Shown: positions 33,644 to 41,827 of the stretch, in pieces
How positions within the stretch are numbered: position 1 is the stretch's first letter
How the letters are laid out: every line of letters starts with the position of its first letter
Program-made: the position numbers and the translations under genes
Assembly (NCBI GenBank): GCA_965226865.1
Contig: CBDDEH010000003.1
Location: 558,001-622,000 of the forward strand
Reading direction: 5' to 3'
DNA from: CBDDEH01 sp965226865
GTDB taxonomy: Bacteria > Chloroflexota > Dehalococcoidia > Lucifugimonadales > JAGWBF01
DNA: 64,000 nucleotides
The notes under the pieces: generated by a model
What the model was told of the DNA's origin: nothing
Seen by the model: the letters and a program-made list of their open reading frames with translations, nothing else
The model's database searches: none

Positions 33644-36307
33644 TCAGCGGTTGACCCCTTTTCTCACCAACTCCGGTACGGCCCTGAGAGCTTCATCCAG
33701 CTTGTCGGTCCGCTTGCCTCCCGCCTGAGCTATCTCAGGCCGTCCACCACCGCCACCTCCCAGGACCTTTGCCGTTTCGCGGACAATATCGCCCGCGTGG
33801 AGTCCCTTGGAGACCATATCCGAAGTAACCATGGATATCAAAGTTGGCCGCCCGTCCTCTACCATGGCCAACAGGATCACCCCGCTACCGAGGCGGTCCC
33901 TCAACAGGTCTCCCATTTCGCGCATAGCCTCGGCGCTGCTGGCCGAGGTCTTCGCTACCAGCACCTTTACGCCGTCGATCTCTTGCACCTTGGGTAGAAG
34001 CTCATGGACCTCCGCCTTAAGGCCCTCTCGTTCAAGTTTTTCCACCCGCTTTCTAAGAGAGTCGTTGTCTTTAATAAAGCCATCCAGGCGCTTCTCCAAG
34101 TCGACAACAGGAGTCTGTAGCTTCTTGGCAAGGGAATCCAGAAGGTTGGACCGGTCCACGAAAAGCCGCTCGGCAGCCCGGCCGGTGACAGCTTCGACCC
34201 GACGCATGCCCCCTCCGATACTGGAATCGCTTAGGATAAACAAGGGCCCTACCTCTCCGGTGGCGCCGATGTGGGTGCCACCGCAAACCTCGAGGCTGAA
34301 AGGGTCACCGTTGGAAGACATCTCGACGACCCGGACTACGTCACCGTACCTGTCGCCAAAGAAGGCGAGCGCACCGTCCTGGACCGCCTTGGCAAAAGAG
34401 GACTCCCTGGTGGTCACCTGCAGGTTGTCCCGGACCTTTTGGTTGACCAACGACTGGATATTGAGAAGCTCTTCTTTGGAGATGGGGCTGGCATGGCTAT
34501 AGTCGAAGCGTAATCTATCATGCGCTACCAGAGAGCCTGCCTGCCGTACGTGCTGGCCGAGCACTTGCCGGAGACCGGCGTGGAGCAGGTGGGTACTGCT
34601 GTGGTTGCGCGCTGTATCAAGCCGGCGCTGAGCGTCTACCTGTGCTTCGACGGAGTCTCTTACAGCAAGGTCGCCCTCTTCGACGATGCCGACGTGAATT
34701 ATCAGGCCGGCGATGGGACTCTGGGTGTCTTCTATGCGTATCAGTCCGTTAGGTGCCTTGAGCGTGCCCGCATCACCCACTTGACCGCCGCTTTCAGCGT
34801 AAAACGGCGTCTCTTTCAGCACAACCTCCACTCGCTGACCTTTTGTAACGTGGCTGGTCGGGGAGCCGTCGACTAGGAGAGCTGTCACATCGGATTTCTG
34901 GGACAGCAGTCGATATCCGACAAAATTGACCCTGTCGGCACCCAATTGTTCGTATGTGGAGAGCACCTCCATAGAGCCCGTAAAGCCATGGGCAGCTCTG
35001 GCCCGCTCTCGCTGCGCTTCCATCTCCCTCGAAAAGCCCTCCATGTCCACATCCAGGCCACGCTCACGGGCTATCTCGGCCGTGAGCTCCGGCGGAAAGC
35101 CGTAGGTATCATACAAAGTAAATATTTCAACGCCGGGAACAGATGTCCCCTTTGTCTTCGAAGAGGCTGTTCTCCGTTCATCGAGGCTTGAGAGAATGTC
35201 CTCCAGAATCCCGATGCCCCTCTCGAAAGTCTGGGCGAAGCGTTCCTCCTCAAGTCCGATCGTTCGCAAGATGAATTCTCGGTTTGTGCCCAGCTCCCGG
35301 TAGGTGTCTCGAGAGCGATCAATGGAAGCGTCGATGACCTGGGCCAGAAACTGATCTTCAAGGCCAAGCCTGCGCCCGTATCTTATGGCCCTGCGGATGA
35401 TGCGGCGCAATACATAACCTCTGCCCTCGTTTCCAGGCACAACACCATCGGAGATCAGAAACACGGCCGCCCGGCCGTGCTCAGCGGCGACACGTACCGC
35501 GTAGTCGGTATCTTTATCCATGCCGTAGGTCTTATTCGAAATCTGGCACACCTTCTGGACTATGGGCCAGAACAAGTCGGCCTCATACAGGTTGCGCTTA
35601 CCCTGGAGAATGGCTGCTGCCCGTTCCAGGCCCATACCGGTGTCGATGCTAGGCGCCGGAAGTGGCGTTCGTTTGCCATCCAGGTGGTGATAGAACTGCA
35701 TGAAAACCAGGTTCCAGAGCTCGACGAAACGCTCGCAATCGTGGTTGGGGTGGCAGTCCGGTATGCCGCAGCCATTCTCCGCACCCCAATCGTAATGGAT
35801 CTCGCTGCACGGCCCGCACGGGCCTTCTTTCCCAGCGGGGCCCCACCAGTTGTCCTCGTCACCGTACCGGAAAATGCGTTCTTCCGGCACCCCGATGTCC
35901 GTGTTCCAGTGCCGGAAAGCCTCTTCATCATCCAGGTAAATAGTGACGTAAAGGCGATCGGCGGGGAGGTTCAGATTTTGAGTGACGTACTCCCATGCCC
36001 AGGCGATTGCTTCCTTCTTGAAGTAGTCGCCGACGCTGAAGTTCCCCAGCATCTCGAAGAAGGTCAGGTGCTTGTGGTCGCCCACCTCGTCGATATCTGT
36101 AGTACGGAAGCTCTTTTGGGACGAGGTCAGCCGCTTTGATGGAGGGGTGGCCTCACCGGTGAAGTAAGGCTTGACCTGTACCATGCCGGCGGTCGTAAAC
36201 AGCAGTGTGGGGTCGCCTACGGGTACCAAGGACGAACTGGGTATGATGGTGTGACCTTTGGCCTGAAAAAACTCCAGGAAGCCCTGTCTAATCTGGTCCC
36301 CATTCAT
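33644..36307 (-). CDS. alaS: Alanine-tRNA ligase
   Basis: An 887-residue class II synthetase of full length. Motif regions include FTTAGMVQVKPYF, FFEMLGNFSVGDYFKKEAI and DTGMGLERAAAILQG. The editing domain carries NHSSTHLLHAGLRQVLG, and the zinc site C-x3-H is visible in EVCGGTHIGATGEVG near 670. The C-terminal Ala domain ends GGGGGGRPEIAQAGGK. It charges tRNA-Ala and hydrolyses mischarged Ser or Gly. A candidate minus-strand promoter (TTGCCG, 18 bases, TATAGA) lies about 45 bases upstream of the start. It is followed by ruvX. Confidence 0.97.
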   Translation of the reverse strand: MNGDQIRQGFLEFFQAKGHTIIPSSSLVPVGDPTLLFTTAGMVQVKPYFTGEATPPSKRLTSSQKSFRTTDIDEVGDHKHLTFFEMLGNFSVGDYFKKEAIAWAWEYVTQNLNLPADRLYVTIYLDDEEAFRHWNTDIGVPEERIFRYGDEDNWWGPAGKEGPCGPCSEIHYDWGAENGCGIPDCHPNHDCERFVELWNLVFMQFYHHLDGKRTPLPAPSIDTGMGLERAAAILQGKRNLYEADLFWPIVQKVCQISNKTYGMDKDTDYAVRVAAEHGRAAVFLISDGVVPGNEGRGYVLRRIIRRAIRYGRRLGLEDQFLAQVIDASIDRSRDTYRELGTNREFILRTIGLEEERFAQTFERGIGILEDILSSLDERRTASSKTKGTSVPGVEIFTLYDTYGFPPELTAEIARERGLDVDMEGFSREMEAQRERARAAHGFTGSMEVLSTYEQLGADRVNFVGYRLLSQKSDVTALLVDGSPTSHVTKGQRVEVVLKETPFYAESGGQVGDAGTLKAPNGLIRIEDTQSPIAGLIIHVGIVEEGDLAVRDSVEAQVDAQRRLDTARNHSSTHLLHAGLRQVLGQHVRQAGSLVAHDRLRFDYSHASPISKEELLNIQSLVNQKVRDNLQVTTRESSFAKAVQDGALAFFGDRYGDVVRVVEMSSNGDPFSLEVCGGTHIGATGEVGPLFILSDSSIGGGMRRVEAVTGRAAERLFVDRSNLLDSLAKKLQTPVVDLEKRLDGFIKDNDSLRKRVEKLEREGLKAEVHELLPKVQEIDGVKVLVAKTSASSAEAMREMGDLLRDRLGSGVILLAMVEDGRPTLISMVTSDMVSKGLHAGDIVRETAKVLGGGGGGRPEIAQAGGKRTDKLDEALRAVPELVRKGVNR

Positions 36308-36398
36308 AAGCTAAATATATATCAGCGTTGGGTGCCAGTCTATAACCGGGCATGCCTGGCAGCGGCAAAACCAAGACTCATCAGGGTGCCACTTGTCG

Positions 36399-36427
36399 TT
36401 GACCCATCCGTGGTTTTGGCCTAAAAT
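36399..36427 (+). promoter_or_regulatory. Sigma70-type promoter of the SWIM protein gene
   Basis: TTGACC at 36399-36404 and TAAAAT at 36422-36427 with a 17-base spacer, plus strand, about 33 bases upstream of the ATG at 36460. It could also drive the tRNA-Gly gene by read-through. Confidence 0.65.
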
Positions 36428-36459
36428 CTTAACCACGGGAATAACGTTTGGGAGGGGAT

Positions 36460-36720
36460 ATGGACTCAGGCCTCATCAGCAAGATAGAAAAAGCCAGGAT
36501 CTATGCCACAGAGAGCGACAGGGTAATTCTCGACAGCTTCAGTGCCACCTTCCGCGGAAATCATAACGACTACAAGATAAGTTGCGATAGCGGAAAGTGG
36601 CACTGTTCTTGTAGCTTCTTCGCTTCCAGGGGTCTGTGCAGCCATACGATGGCTGCCCAGCGCATCATGGCCGACATGTTGCCTGGAGAGACCCAAGCCG
36701 TGTCCACCAACGGGATTTAA
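36460..36720 (+). CDS. Small SWIM zinc-finger protein
   Basis: An 86-residue protein from ATG 36460 (a TTG at 36448 is possible but the GGGAGGGG in between looks like its ribosome site). Residues after about 45 contain WHCSCSFFASRGLCSHTMAAQ, a C-x-C-x(n)-C-x-H SWIM motif that binds zinc and is found in proteins interacting with DNA or proteins, including recombination factors. Here the SWIM motif is nearly the whole protein, without the helicase or transposase domain it accompanies elsewhere. Partner unknown. It lies 45 bases upstream of tRNA-Gly. Confidence 0.8.
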   Translation: MDSGLISKIEKARIYATESDRVILDSFSATFRGNHNDYKISCDSGKWHCSCSFFASRGLCSHTMAAQRIMADMLPGETQAVSTNGI

Positions 36721-36765
36721 CACGTCCTCCTGCATATAACTGGCTAACCGCCGGCCTTCGGGGAT

Positions 36766-36840
36766 GCGGGTGTAACTCAGTGGTAGAGTGTTTGCTTCCC
36801 AAGCAAAAAGTCGGGGGTTCGAATCCCCTCGCCCGCTCCA
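36766..36840 (+). tRNA. tRNA-Gly (anticodon CCC)
   Basis: A complete cloverleaf: acceptor GCGGGTG pairs with CGCCCGC (one G-T wobble), D stem ACTC/GAGT, anticodon stem TTTGC/GCAAA around loop TTCCCAA (anticodon CCC at 36798-36800), and a T arm with GGGGG, loop TTCGAAT, CCCCT. Discriminator T is followed by an encoded CCA. It reads GGG codons. No att-like duplication of its 3' end was seen in the window. Confidence 0.95.
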
Positions 36841-36867
36841 AACGAACTTGTCCCTATCAGTGATCCT

Positions 36868-36990
36868 ATGAAGAAACCCAAAATACTTCATGATGATCTT
36901 GCCTTGACTGTCGCTATGGAGACTTTACAGGCCCGGTTGAAAGATTTGTCCTCTGGCGTTTTGTTTGGAAGCGAGAGGCGGCTCCATTAG
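36868..36990 (+). CDS. Possible 40-residue peptide downstream of tRNA-Gly
   Basis: An open frame from ATG (36868) to TAG (36990), starting MKKPKILHDDLALTVAMETL, mixed charge, no membrane helix. No convincing ribosome site precedes the ATG. I do not recognise it. It occupies the otherwise empty stretch between the tRNA and the next gene and may be fortuitous. Confidence 0.22.
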   Translation: MKKPKILHDDLALTVAMETLQARLKDLSSGVLFGSERRLH

Positions 36991-37041
36991 CAAATTACTA
37001 GGGCAGAGGACGTATGCATTCTGGGAACGGAGGATTAGGCG

Positions 37042-37494
37042 ATCTGGGAAGAGTTCAAGGGTAACTCACCCGAGTTGGCCGCGCTCGGTGAAGAGAGGTT
37101 CGAGCGTACTGGGCTCGTGTTGATAGGCACTATCAGGAAGAACGGGTGGCCGCGCATCAGCCCTTTCGAACCACTCATTACCGGTGGCCATCTTTACTTT
37201 GGAATGATGGGGAAATCCCAAAAGGCGTTAGACCTGCTGCGGGATCCACGTTGTACGGTTCACAGCGTTATCTCGAACCGTGATGCGAGCGAGGGTGAGT
37301 TCAAGGTGTACGGGCGAGGGGTCGAGATTCAAGACCTAGAGGCACGGCGGCACTACGCGGACGCTTTGTATGAAAAGATGGGGTGGAAACCGGAAGAGCC
37401 GGAATACCATCTGTTTTCGGTGGATGTTGAAAACGTGGCTTTTGCCGTCTTACAAAATGACAAGTGGATTCGCGAAGTTTGGAACGCTGCTTAA
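37042..37494 (+). CDS. Pyridoxamine-5'-phosphate-oxidase-fold protein, start codon abnormal
   Basis: A split-barrel flavin-binding-like protein: ERTGLVLIGTIRKNGWPRISPFEPL, LYFGMMGKSQKALDLLRDPR and VKVYGRG-type strands fit the PPOX/F420-binding superfamily. The conserved sequence begins IWEEFKGNSPELAALGEERF at 37042, but the in-frame codon there is ATC, and an in-frame TAG lies 2 codons upstream. A good GGAGGA ribosome site is 8 bases before that ATC. Initiation may therefore use ATC (rare), or the TTG at 37075, giving 139 residues without the first helix, or the original ATG may have been lost. Cofactor and substrate unknown. Confidence 0.75.
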   Translation: MWEEFKGNSPELAALGEERFERTGLVLIGTIRKNGWPRISPFEPLITGGHLYFGMMGKSQKALDLLRDPRCTVHSVISNRDASEGEFKVYGRGVEIQDLEARRHYADALYEKMGWKPEEPEYHLFSVDVENVAFAVLQNDKWIREVWNAA

Positions 37495-37512
37495 GGTGGC
37501 CTTAGCTAAGAG

Positions 37513-38388
37513 CTAGTCGATCGGGATAGAGTGACTACCGGGCACCGAAGCAGTCTTGGCCGGGTGCCGTTGTAAGAAGGGCACCCGGCCCTTCAGGTTC
37601 GAGTAGGTCAACACAAGTACGAACAGGGCCGCTGAGAACAGCACAACGCTGGCCCCGCTGGACACATCAATAAAGTAGCTGAGCCAGACTCCGGCCAGGC
37701 CACAAAAAGCACCAATAGAGGTGGACAGCAACACCATTTTTCTGAAGCTGTCGGTCAGCAATCGGGCCACTATAGGTGGGATAACCACGGCAGCCGCTAT
37801 CAACGTGACCCCCAGGACCTGCATGGACACGACTATAGTCCCGGCGAGAATCAGGGAGAACAGGGTATCAATCCACGCCGTCGGTACCCCGTAAAAAAGG
37901 GCGACCTCCGGGTCGAAAGTTGCAAACAAAAAGAGCTTGTAGCCCAAAAACAGAATCAGCGCCGTAGCAACCGCCACGATGATTATTGCGAGCAAATCGG
38001 TATTGGAAACGCCAAGGATGTTCCCAAAGAGGGCCGCGTCGAAGCTGCGGGTGAAAGTCTTGTAACGGCTTATCAGGGCGATGCCCAGGGCGAAGCTGGC
38101 GGTGGTAATGATACCTATGGCCGCATCGGCGCCGATATTCCGCTTACGGGTTGTAAGTGTTATCAACAAGGCCGAGAGGAACCCCCAGATGCTGGCGCCG
38201 ATGAAGAAGTTAAATGACATAACATAACTAACTACCGCCCCACCAAAAACGGCGTGGGACAGGCCGTGCCCTATATAAGCCATTCGTCGTAAGACTATGT
38301 AAACCCCGATAAGGCCACAAAGGCCACCAACAAGAGTCGCAGCAGTAATACCCCTTCTGAAGAACTCGTAATCGAAGGGCTCAAACAT
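37513..38388 (-). CDS. Metal (Zn/Mn) ABC transporter permease
   Basis: A 291-residue protein of the ZnuB/MntB family starting at ATG 38388 (MFEPFDYEFFRRGITAATLVGG), which overlaps the ATPase stop by 8 bases. It has eight or so membrane helices, including GLCGLIGVYIVLRRMAYIGHGLSHAVFGG and LGVTLIAAAVVIPPIVARLLTDSF, both typical of the family. It forms the membrane channel for zinc or manganese. A longer reading to 38469 would be non-conserved and overlap the ATPase gene. Last gene of the three-gene importer operon. Confidence 0.92.
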   Translation of the reverse strand: MFEPFDYEFFRRGITAATLVGGLCGLIGVYIVLRRMAYIGHGLSHAVFGGAVVSYVMSFNFFIGASIWGFLSALLITLTTRKRNIGADAAIGIITTASFALGIALISRYKTFTRSFDAALFGNILGVSNTDLLAIIIVAVATALILFLGYKLFLFATFDPEVALFYGVPTAWIDTLFSLILAGTIVVSMQVLGVTLIAAAVVIPPIVARLLTDSFRKMVLLSTSIGAFCGLAGVWLSYFIDVSSGASVVLFSAALFVLVLTYSNLKGRVPFLQRHPAKTASVPGSHSIPID

Positions 38389-39247
38389 GTTCGGAGTCTT
38401 TGGTCTTCTGGTGTTTTTCTTTGGAGTCCTCGCCGCCGTTCTGACCGAAGGAATGGGGCTGCTCCGCAACGAGTTTCATACCCTGATATTGAATCACCGG
38501 CATGTCGGCGTTATACGTCTCCCTAAAGGTCTCGGTGGTGAACACCTCCGAGGGGGGGCCTTCCGTGATGATCCTGCCGTTCAAGCACACCACCCATGGG
38601 AGATGGGCAGCGATAGAGTTAATCTCGTGGGTGGTCATAATGATGGTGATGTCCTGGTGATTGAGGTCGTGTAACAGGTGCATGACGTCGTCGCGAGTTT
38701 TTATATCAACGCCAGCGGTGGGCTCATCCAACAGCAAAAGGCTAGGGCTGCTCACCAACGCTCTGGCCAGGAAGACTCGCTGTTGCTGACCCCCGGAAAG
38801 CTGGCGAATGTGTCGCCTGGCAAGATTGGAGATACCAAGCCTGTCCATCATCTCGAAGGCCATCTTCCGGTCACGGCTCTTGTGCCACGGAAACATGAAG
38901 CTATCCATTGTCCGGCCCATCATCACCGCTTCCTCGACGGTGACCGGGAAGTTCCAATCTATCGTCTCCAACTGTGGGACGTATCCTACCCGTGGCCTTT
39001 TCTGTTGAGTAGACAGTCCCCTGACCAGGACCTCACCACCGTATAGCTTCACGGCTCCGAGGATGGTGCGCAACAGAGTGGTCTTTCCAGACCCGCTGGG
39101 GCCCAGCAGGCCGACAAAACTACCCGGCGCTATACTCAGGTTCAGGTTGGAGAGAACCTTCAGCCCATCGTATCCACAGGTAACGTCCTTGAGCTGGACG
39201 ATAGGCGTTCCTACGCCGTGTTCTTCATGGGGAAATGGGTGTAACAC
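38381..39247 (-). CDS. Metal (Zn/Mn) ABC transporter ATP-binding protein
   Basis: A 288-residue ABC ATPase: Walker A GPSGSGKTT near 50, Q-loop YVPQLETIDWNFP, signature LSGGQQQRV near 148, Walker B LLLLDEPTAGVD, and H-loop TTHEIN. The ETIDWNFPVTVEEAVMMGR stretch is characteristic of zinc/manganese importers. The extra 35-residue hydrophilic tail is unusual and overlaps the permease start. It follows the binding-protein gene after 17 bases. Confidence 0.93.
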   Translation of the reverse strand: MLHPFPHEEHGVGTPIVQLKDVTCGYDGLKVLSNLNLSIAPGSFVGLLGPSGSGKTTLLRTILGAVKLYGGEVLVRGLSTQQKRPRVGYVPQLETIDWNFPVTVEEAVMMGRTMDSFMFPWHKSRDRKMAFEMMDRLGISNLARRHIRQLSGGQQQRVFLARALVSSPSLLLLDEPTAGVDIKTRDDVMHLLHDLNHQDITIIMTTHEINSIAAHLPWVVCLNGRIITEGPPSEVFTTETFRETYNADMPVIQYQGMKLVAEQPHSFGQNGGEDSKEKHQKTKDSEHV

Positions 39248-39264
39248 TCTTAAGTCCTATAGGC

Positions 39265-40302
39265 CTATTGGGGGTATCTCGCCCCACTGCTTCCTTCGAA
39301 CACCTGACCGGTATCGAATCCGGCCAGGGCATCCGCGTTACCGGCCAGGGCATCGGCCATGATCCTGATGTTCTTGACTATCAACCCTATGTAGCTATGG
39401 TCCGGATCTCCCGGCCCCCCCGGCAGGTCGTCGTCGGCCAGATCATCGACAAAATCTGCTCCCGCTTCTCTGGCTATCTGTTCCAGTACGTCACTGGGAA
39501 ACACCTCGGACCCGAAAACGGCGGGTAGGTCAAGCTCCTTTACCTGGTCAATCAGCCGGGCTACCTCTCTGGCGGAAGGTTCTGAAAAGTCGGACGGCTG
39601 GACGGCGCCGACGACCTCCATGCCGTATCGCCGGGCGAAATATGCCCAAGAATCGTGATATGTGAGGAGCTTTCTGTTCGAAGCAGGGATGGTCCCGATA
39701 ACCGTTTCGATCGCCGAGTCCAAGCTTTCTACTCGAGATTCGAACATATCGAAGTTGGCGTTGTAGTAGTCCGCGTTTCCAGGATCTAGTTTCGAGAGCT
39801 CGTTTTGTACTAGCTCCGCATATTTCAGAGCCAGGATAGGATCGGGCCAGAGGTGGGGGTTGGGATTGCCCTCCGATTCGGGGAACGAAAAGTCGAACTG
39901 CCATTCTTCCCTGGTTACAGCTCGATCTCCCAATGAAAGAATTACTGCTTCCTGCTTCTTGTTGGCTTTGGCCATATCCAGAGTGGGTTCCTCCAAAAGT
40001 AGGCCGTTGAGCACTATCAAATCGGCTTCCGAAAGCAACCTGGCCACAGAAGGAGCCGGTTCAAAGGTATGGGAATTGACTCCCTCTGGAACCACTCCTT
40101 CCAGACGAATTCTCGTACCACCTATGTTCTCTACGATACTGGTAATTGGCGACACTGTGGTCACAACTCTGAGGGTCTTACCTGCCGTCTGTGTCGATTT
40201 ACCTATAGGGGTTGGGGTTAGCGCTTGGTCTGAGCCACATGCTGAGGCTCCCAGGATTAGCAGAGCCAAGATGGAACCGAGCCATCGAACAGTGATTTTC
40301 AA
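39265..40302 (-). CDS. Metal ABC transporter substrate-binding lipoprotein (ZnuA/MntA-like)
   Basis: A 345-residue cluster A-I binding protein. Signal peptide and lipobox (LALLILGASAC, Cys 22). Metal ligands likely are the histidines in NSHTFEP, NPHLWPDP and LTYHDSWAYF plus the acidic residue near the C-terminus (DPDHSYIGL or SEVFPS). It lacks the long His-rich loop of many ZnuA proteins, and the acid-rich segment DDLADDDLPGG lies at the corresponding late position. Zinc versus manganese cannot be decided. First gene of its operon, with an inverted repeat upstream at 40357-40389. Confidence 0.92.
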   Translation of the reverse strand: MKITVRWLGSILALLILGASACGSDQALTPTPIGKSTQTAGKTLRVVTTVSPITSIVENIGGTRIRLEGVVPEGVNSHTFEPAPSVARLLSEADLIVLNGLLLEEPTLDMAKANKKQEAVILSLGDRAVTREEWQFDFSFPESEGNPNPHLWPDPILALKYAELVQNELSKLDPGNADYYNANFDMFESRVESLDSAIETVIGTIPASNRKLLTYHDSWAYFARRYGMEVVGAVQPSDFSEPSAREVARLIDQVKELDLPAVFGSEVFPSDVLEQIAREAGADFVDDLADDDLPGGPGDPDHSYIGLIVKNIRIMADALAGNADALAGFDTGQVFEGSSGARYPQ

Positions 40303-40356
40303 TCGTCTTCAGCGGCCTTGATGCAATGGTTTGCAATCGCAACTGGTTACGTCTAC

Positions 40357-40389
40357 CTATTGTAGCAACAAGCATGATGTTGTCAATAG
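40357..40389. promoter_or_regulatory. Inverted repeat upstream of the metal importer, candidate operator
   Basis: CTATTG (40357-40362) is matched by CAATAG (40384-40389), with inner arms AACA and TGTT, forming an interrupted 33-base dyad 55 bases upstream of the binding-protein start. A shorter dyad TTGC-N4-GCAA lies at 40331-40342. Either could bind a Zur- or MntR-type regulator; a DtxR-family gene exists at 57446. No known consensus was matched. Confidence 0.4.
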
Positions 40390-40434
40390 TGAAATGCTGA
40401 GCAATACATGGCCGGAGAAGAGGAAAAGGTGATA

Positions 40435-41789
40435 TTAGTGGTGAAGGTTCAGGGAGCCAAAAGCCCGCTGTACAACCTCGGGCAACGCAGGGTGCACGTA
40501 TATCGCCTGCGTTATAGCGTCAGCCTTGAGCCGTAGGCGCATCGCGTTGGCGACTTCCTGGATCAACGTTGAGGCATCCGAACCAATGATGTGACAACCT
40601 AGGATGTCACCGTCGTGCGGGTTTGCCAGCACCTTGACGAATCCATCTTTGTCTTCTATGGAGGACCCGTATGCGGTGTTTTGGTAGTCGTAGGTGGCCG
40701 TGGTGTATGCACGCCCTGATCCCGGGCCGCCTGTTCTGTCAGACCCACGGCGCCTACCTGGGGCGATGCGAAAGCGTGATAGTCGACCGGCGCCTTATGA
40801 TCGGGGTTAAACACATTGTTGGCTACGTAGGCCGCTTCCAGATTGGCGCTGTGCTTTAGCATATACTTGCCGACTATGTCACCCAAGGCCCATATGCCTG
40901 GAACATTGGTCTCAAGGAACTCGTCGGTTTTCACGAACCCCTGATCGTCGATTCGTACACCGGTGTTCTGAACCTCCAATAAGTCGGTATTTGGAACGCG
41001 CCCTGTAGCGAACAAAAGAGTGTCGGCCCTAACCGTAAAGGTATCTCCCCCTTTTGACACTTCGAGAGCTATGTCGGCACCGTCTCTAGAAACCTTCGAA
41101 ACGACAGAGTTGAGGTGAAGATCGAATTTACGGTCGTAGACCTCGGTGAATCTGCGTGACACGTCTTCGTCCTCAGGTCTCAAGAGAAAAGGTCTACGGC
41201 AGATAATGCTCACCTCTGTTCCCAGGGCGCCGAAGAAATGGGCGAGCTCGGCGGATATATATCCGGCACCTGCAATGGTTAAGCGCTTGGGTTGCTCAGA
41301 GAGGCGCAAGGCTTTATCGGACGTGATGTAGTCCACTCCATCCAGACCGGGTATGTCGGGTATCCATGGCCGCGTGCCCGCCGCGATCACGATCGTCTCG
41401 CCTTTGAACCTGTCGCCATTCACCTCCAGCGTCTTGTCGCCAACAAAACGTCCGAAGCCTTTATAAACCGTGATGTTCGGTGCCTGCTTGTTTCCCTCCT
41501 CTATATTTTGAGCATCCTGGTCGATCTCTTCATATGTCCTGTGGATAATATATTGCCAGTCGATACCCTCGACCCGGGACTTGATTCCGAACTCTTCCGA
41601 CCTCTTGATAGTCTCCATCACGTCAGCAACGTGTATCAACATCTTGGATGGAATACATCCCCTGTTAAGACAGGTCCCCCCGAAGGGCCCTTCTTCGACG
41701 ACTGCTACCGACAACCCGAGTTCGTCGGCCTCTGCTGATACCTCCAGGCCTGATCCGGACCCGATTACAACAAGATCGTAAGTCTCCAC
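40435..41789 (-). pseudogene. Class I pyridine nucleotide-disulfide oxidoreductase (mycothione/dihydrolipoamide reductase-like), one frameshift
   Basis: The N-terminal 350 residues are intact: FAD motif VVIGSGSGLEVSAEA, redox disulfide GGTCLNRGCIPSKML near 38-52, NAD motif IAGAGYISAELAHF, and ATGRVPNTDLL. Near 40710 the frame is lost by one missing base, after DQGV. In the adjacent frame the dimerisation domain continues as YTTATYDYQNTAYGSS, DKDGFVKVLANP, GCHIIGSDASTLIQ and the C-terminal HPALPEV active-site region, to 40435. One added base would give about 450 residues, the normal length. Relatives reduce mycothione, lipoamide or mercury; which one is unclear. It is an isolated gene between the metal importer and fabF. 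Confidence 0.85.
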
Positions 41790-41827
41790 GTTACCTCTCT
41801 ATTTTTTCCGAACCGGAATCGGGCGTG

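Noticed and set aside
36766..36840. tRNA-Gly as an integration site of a mobile island
   Set aside because: No duplicated tRNA 3' end or integrase gene was found in the window.
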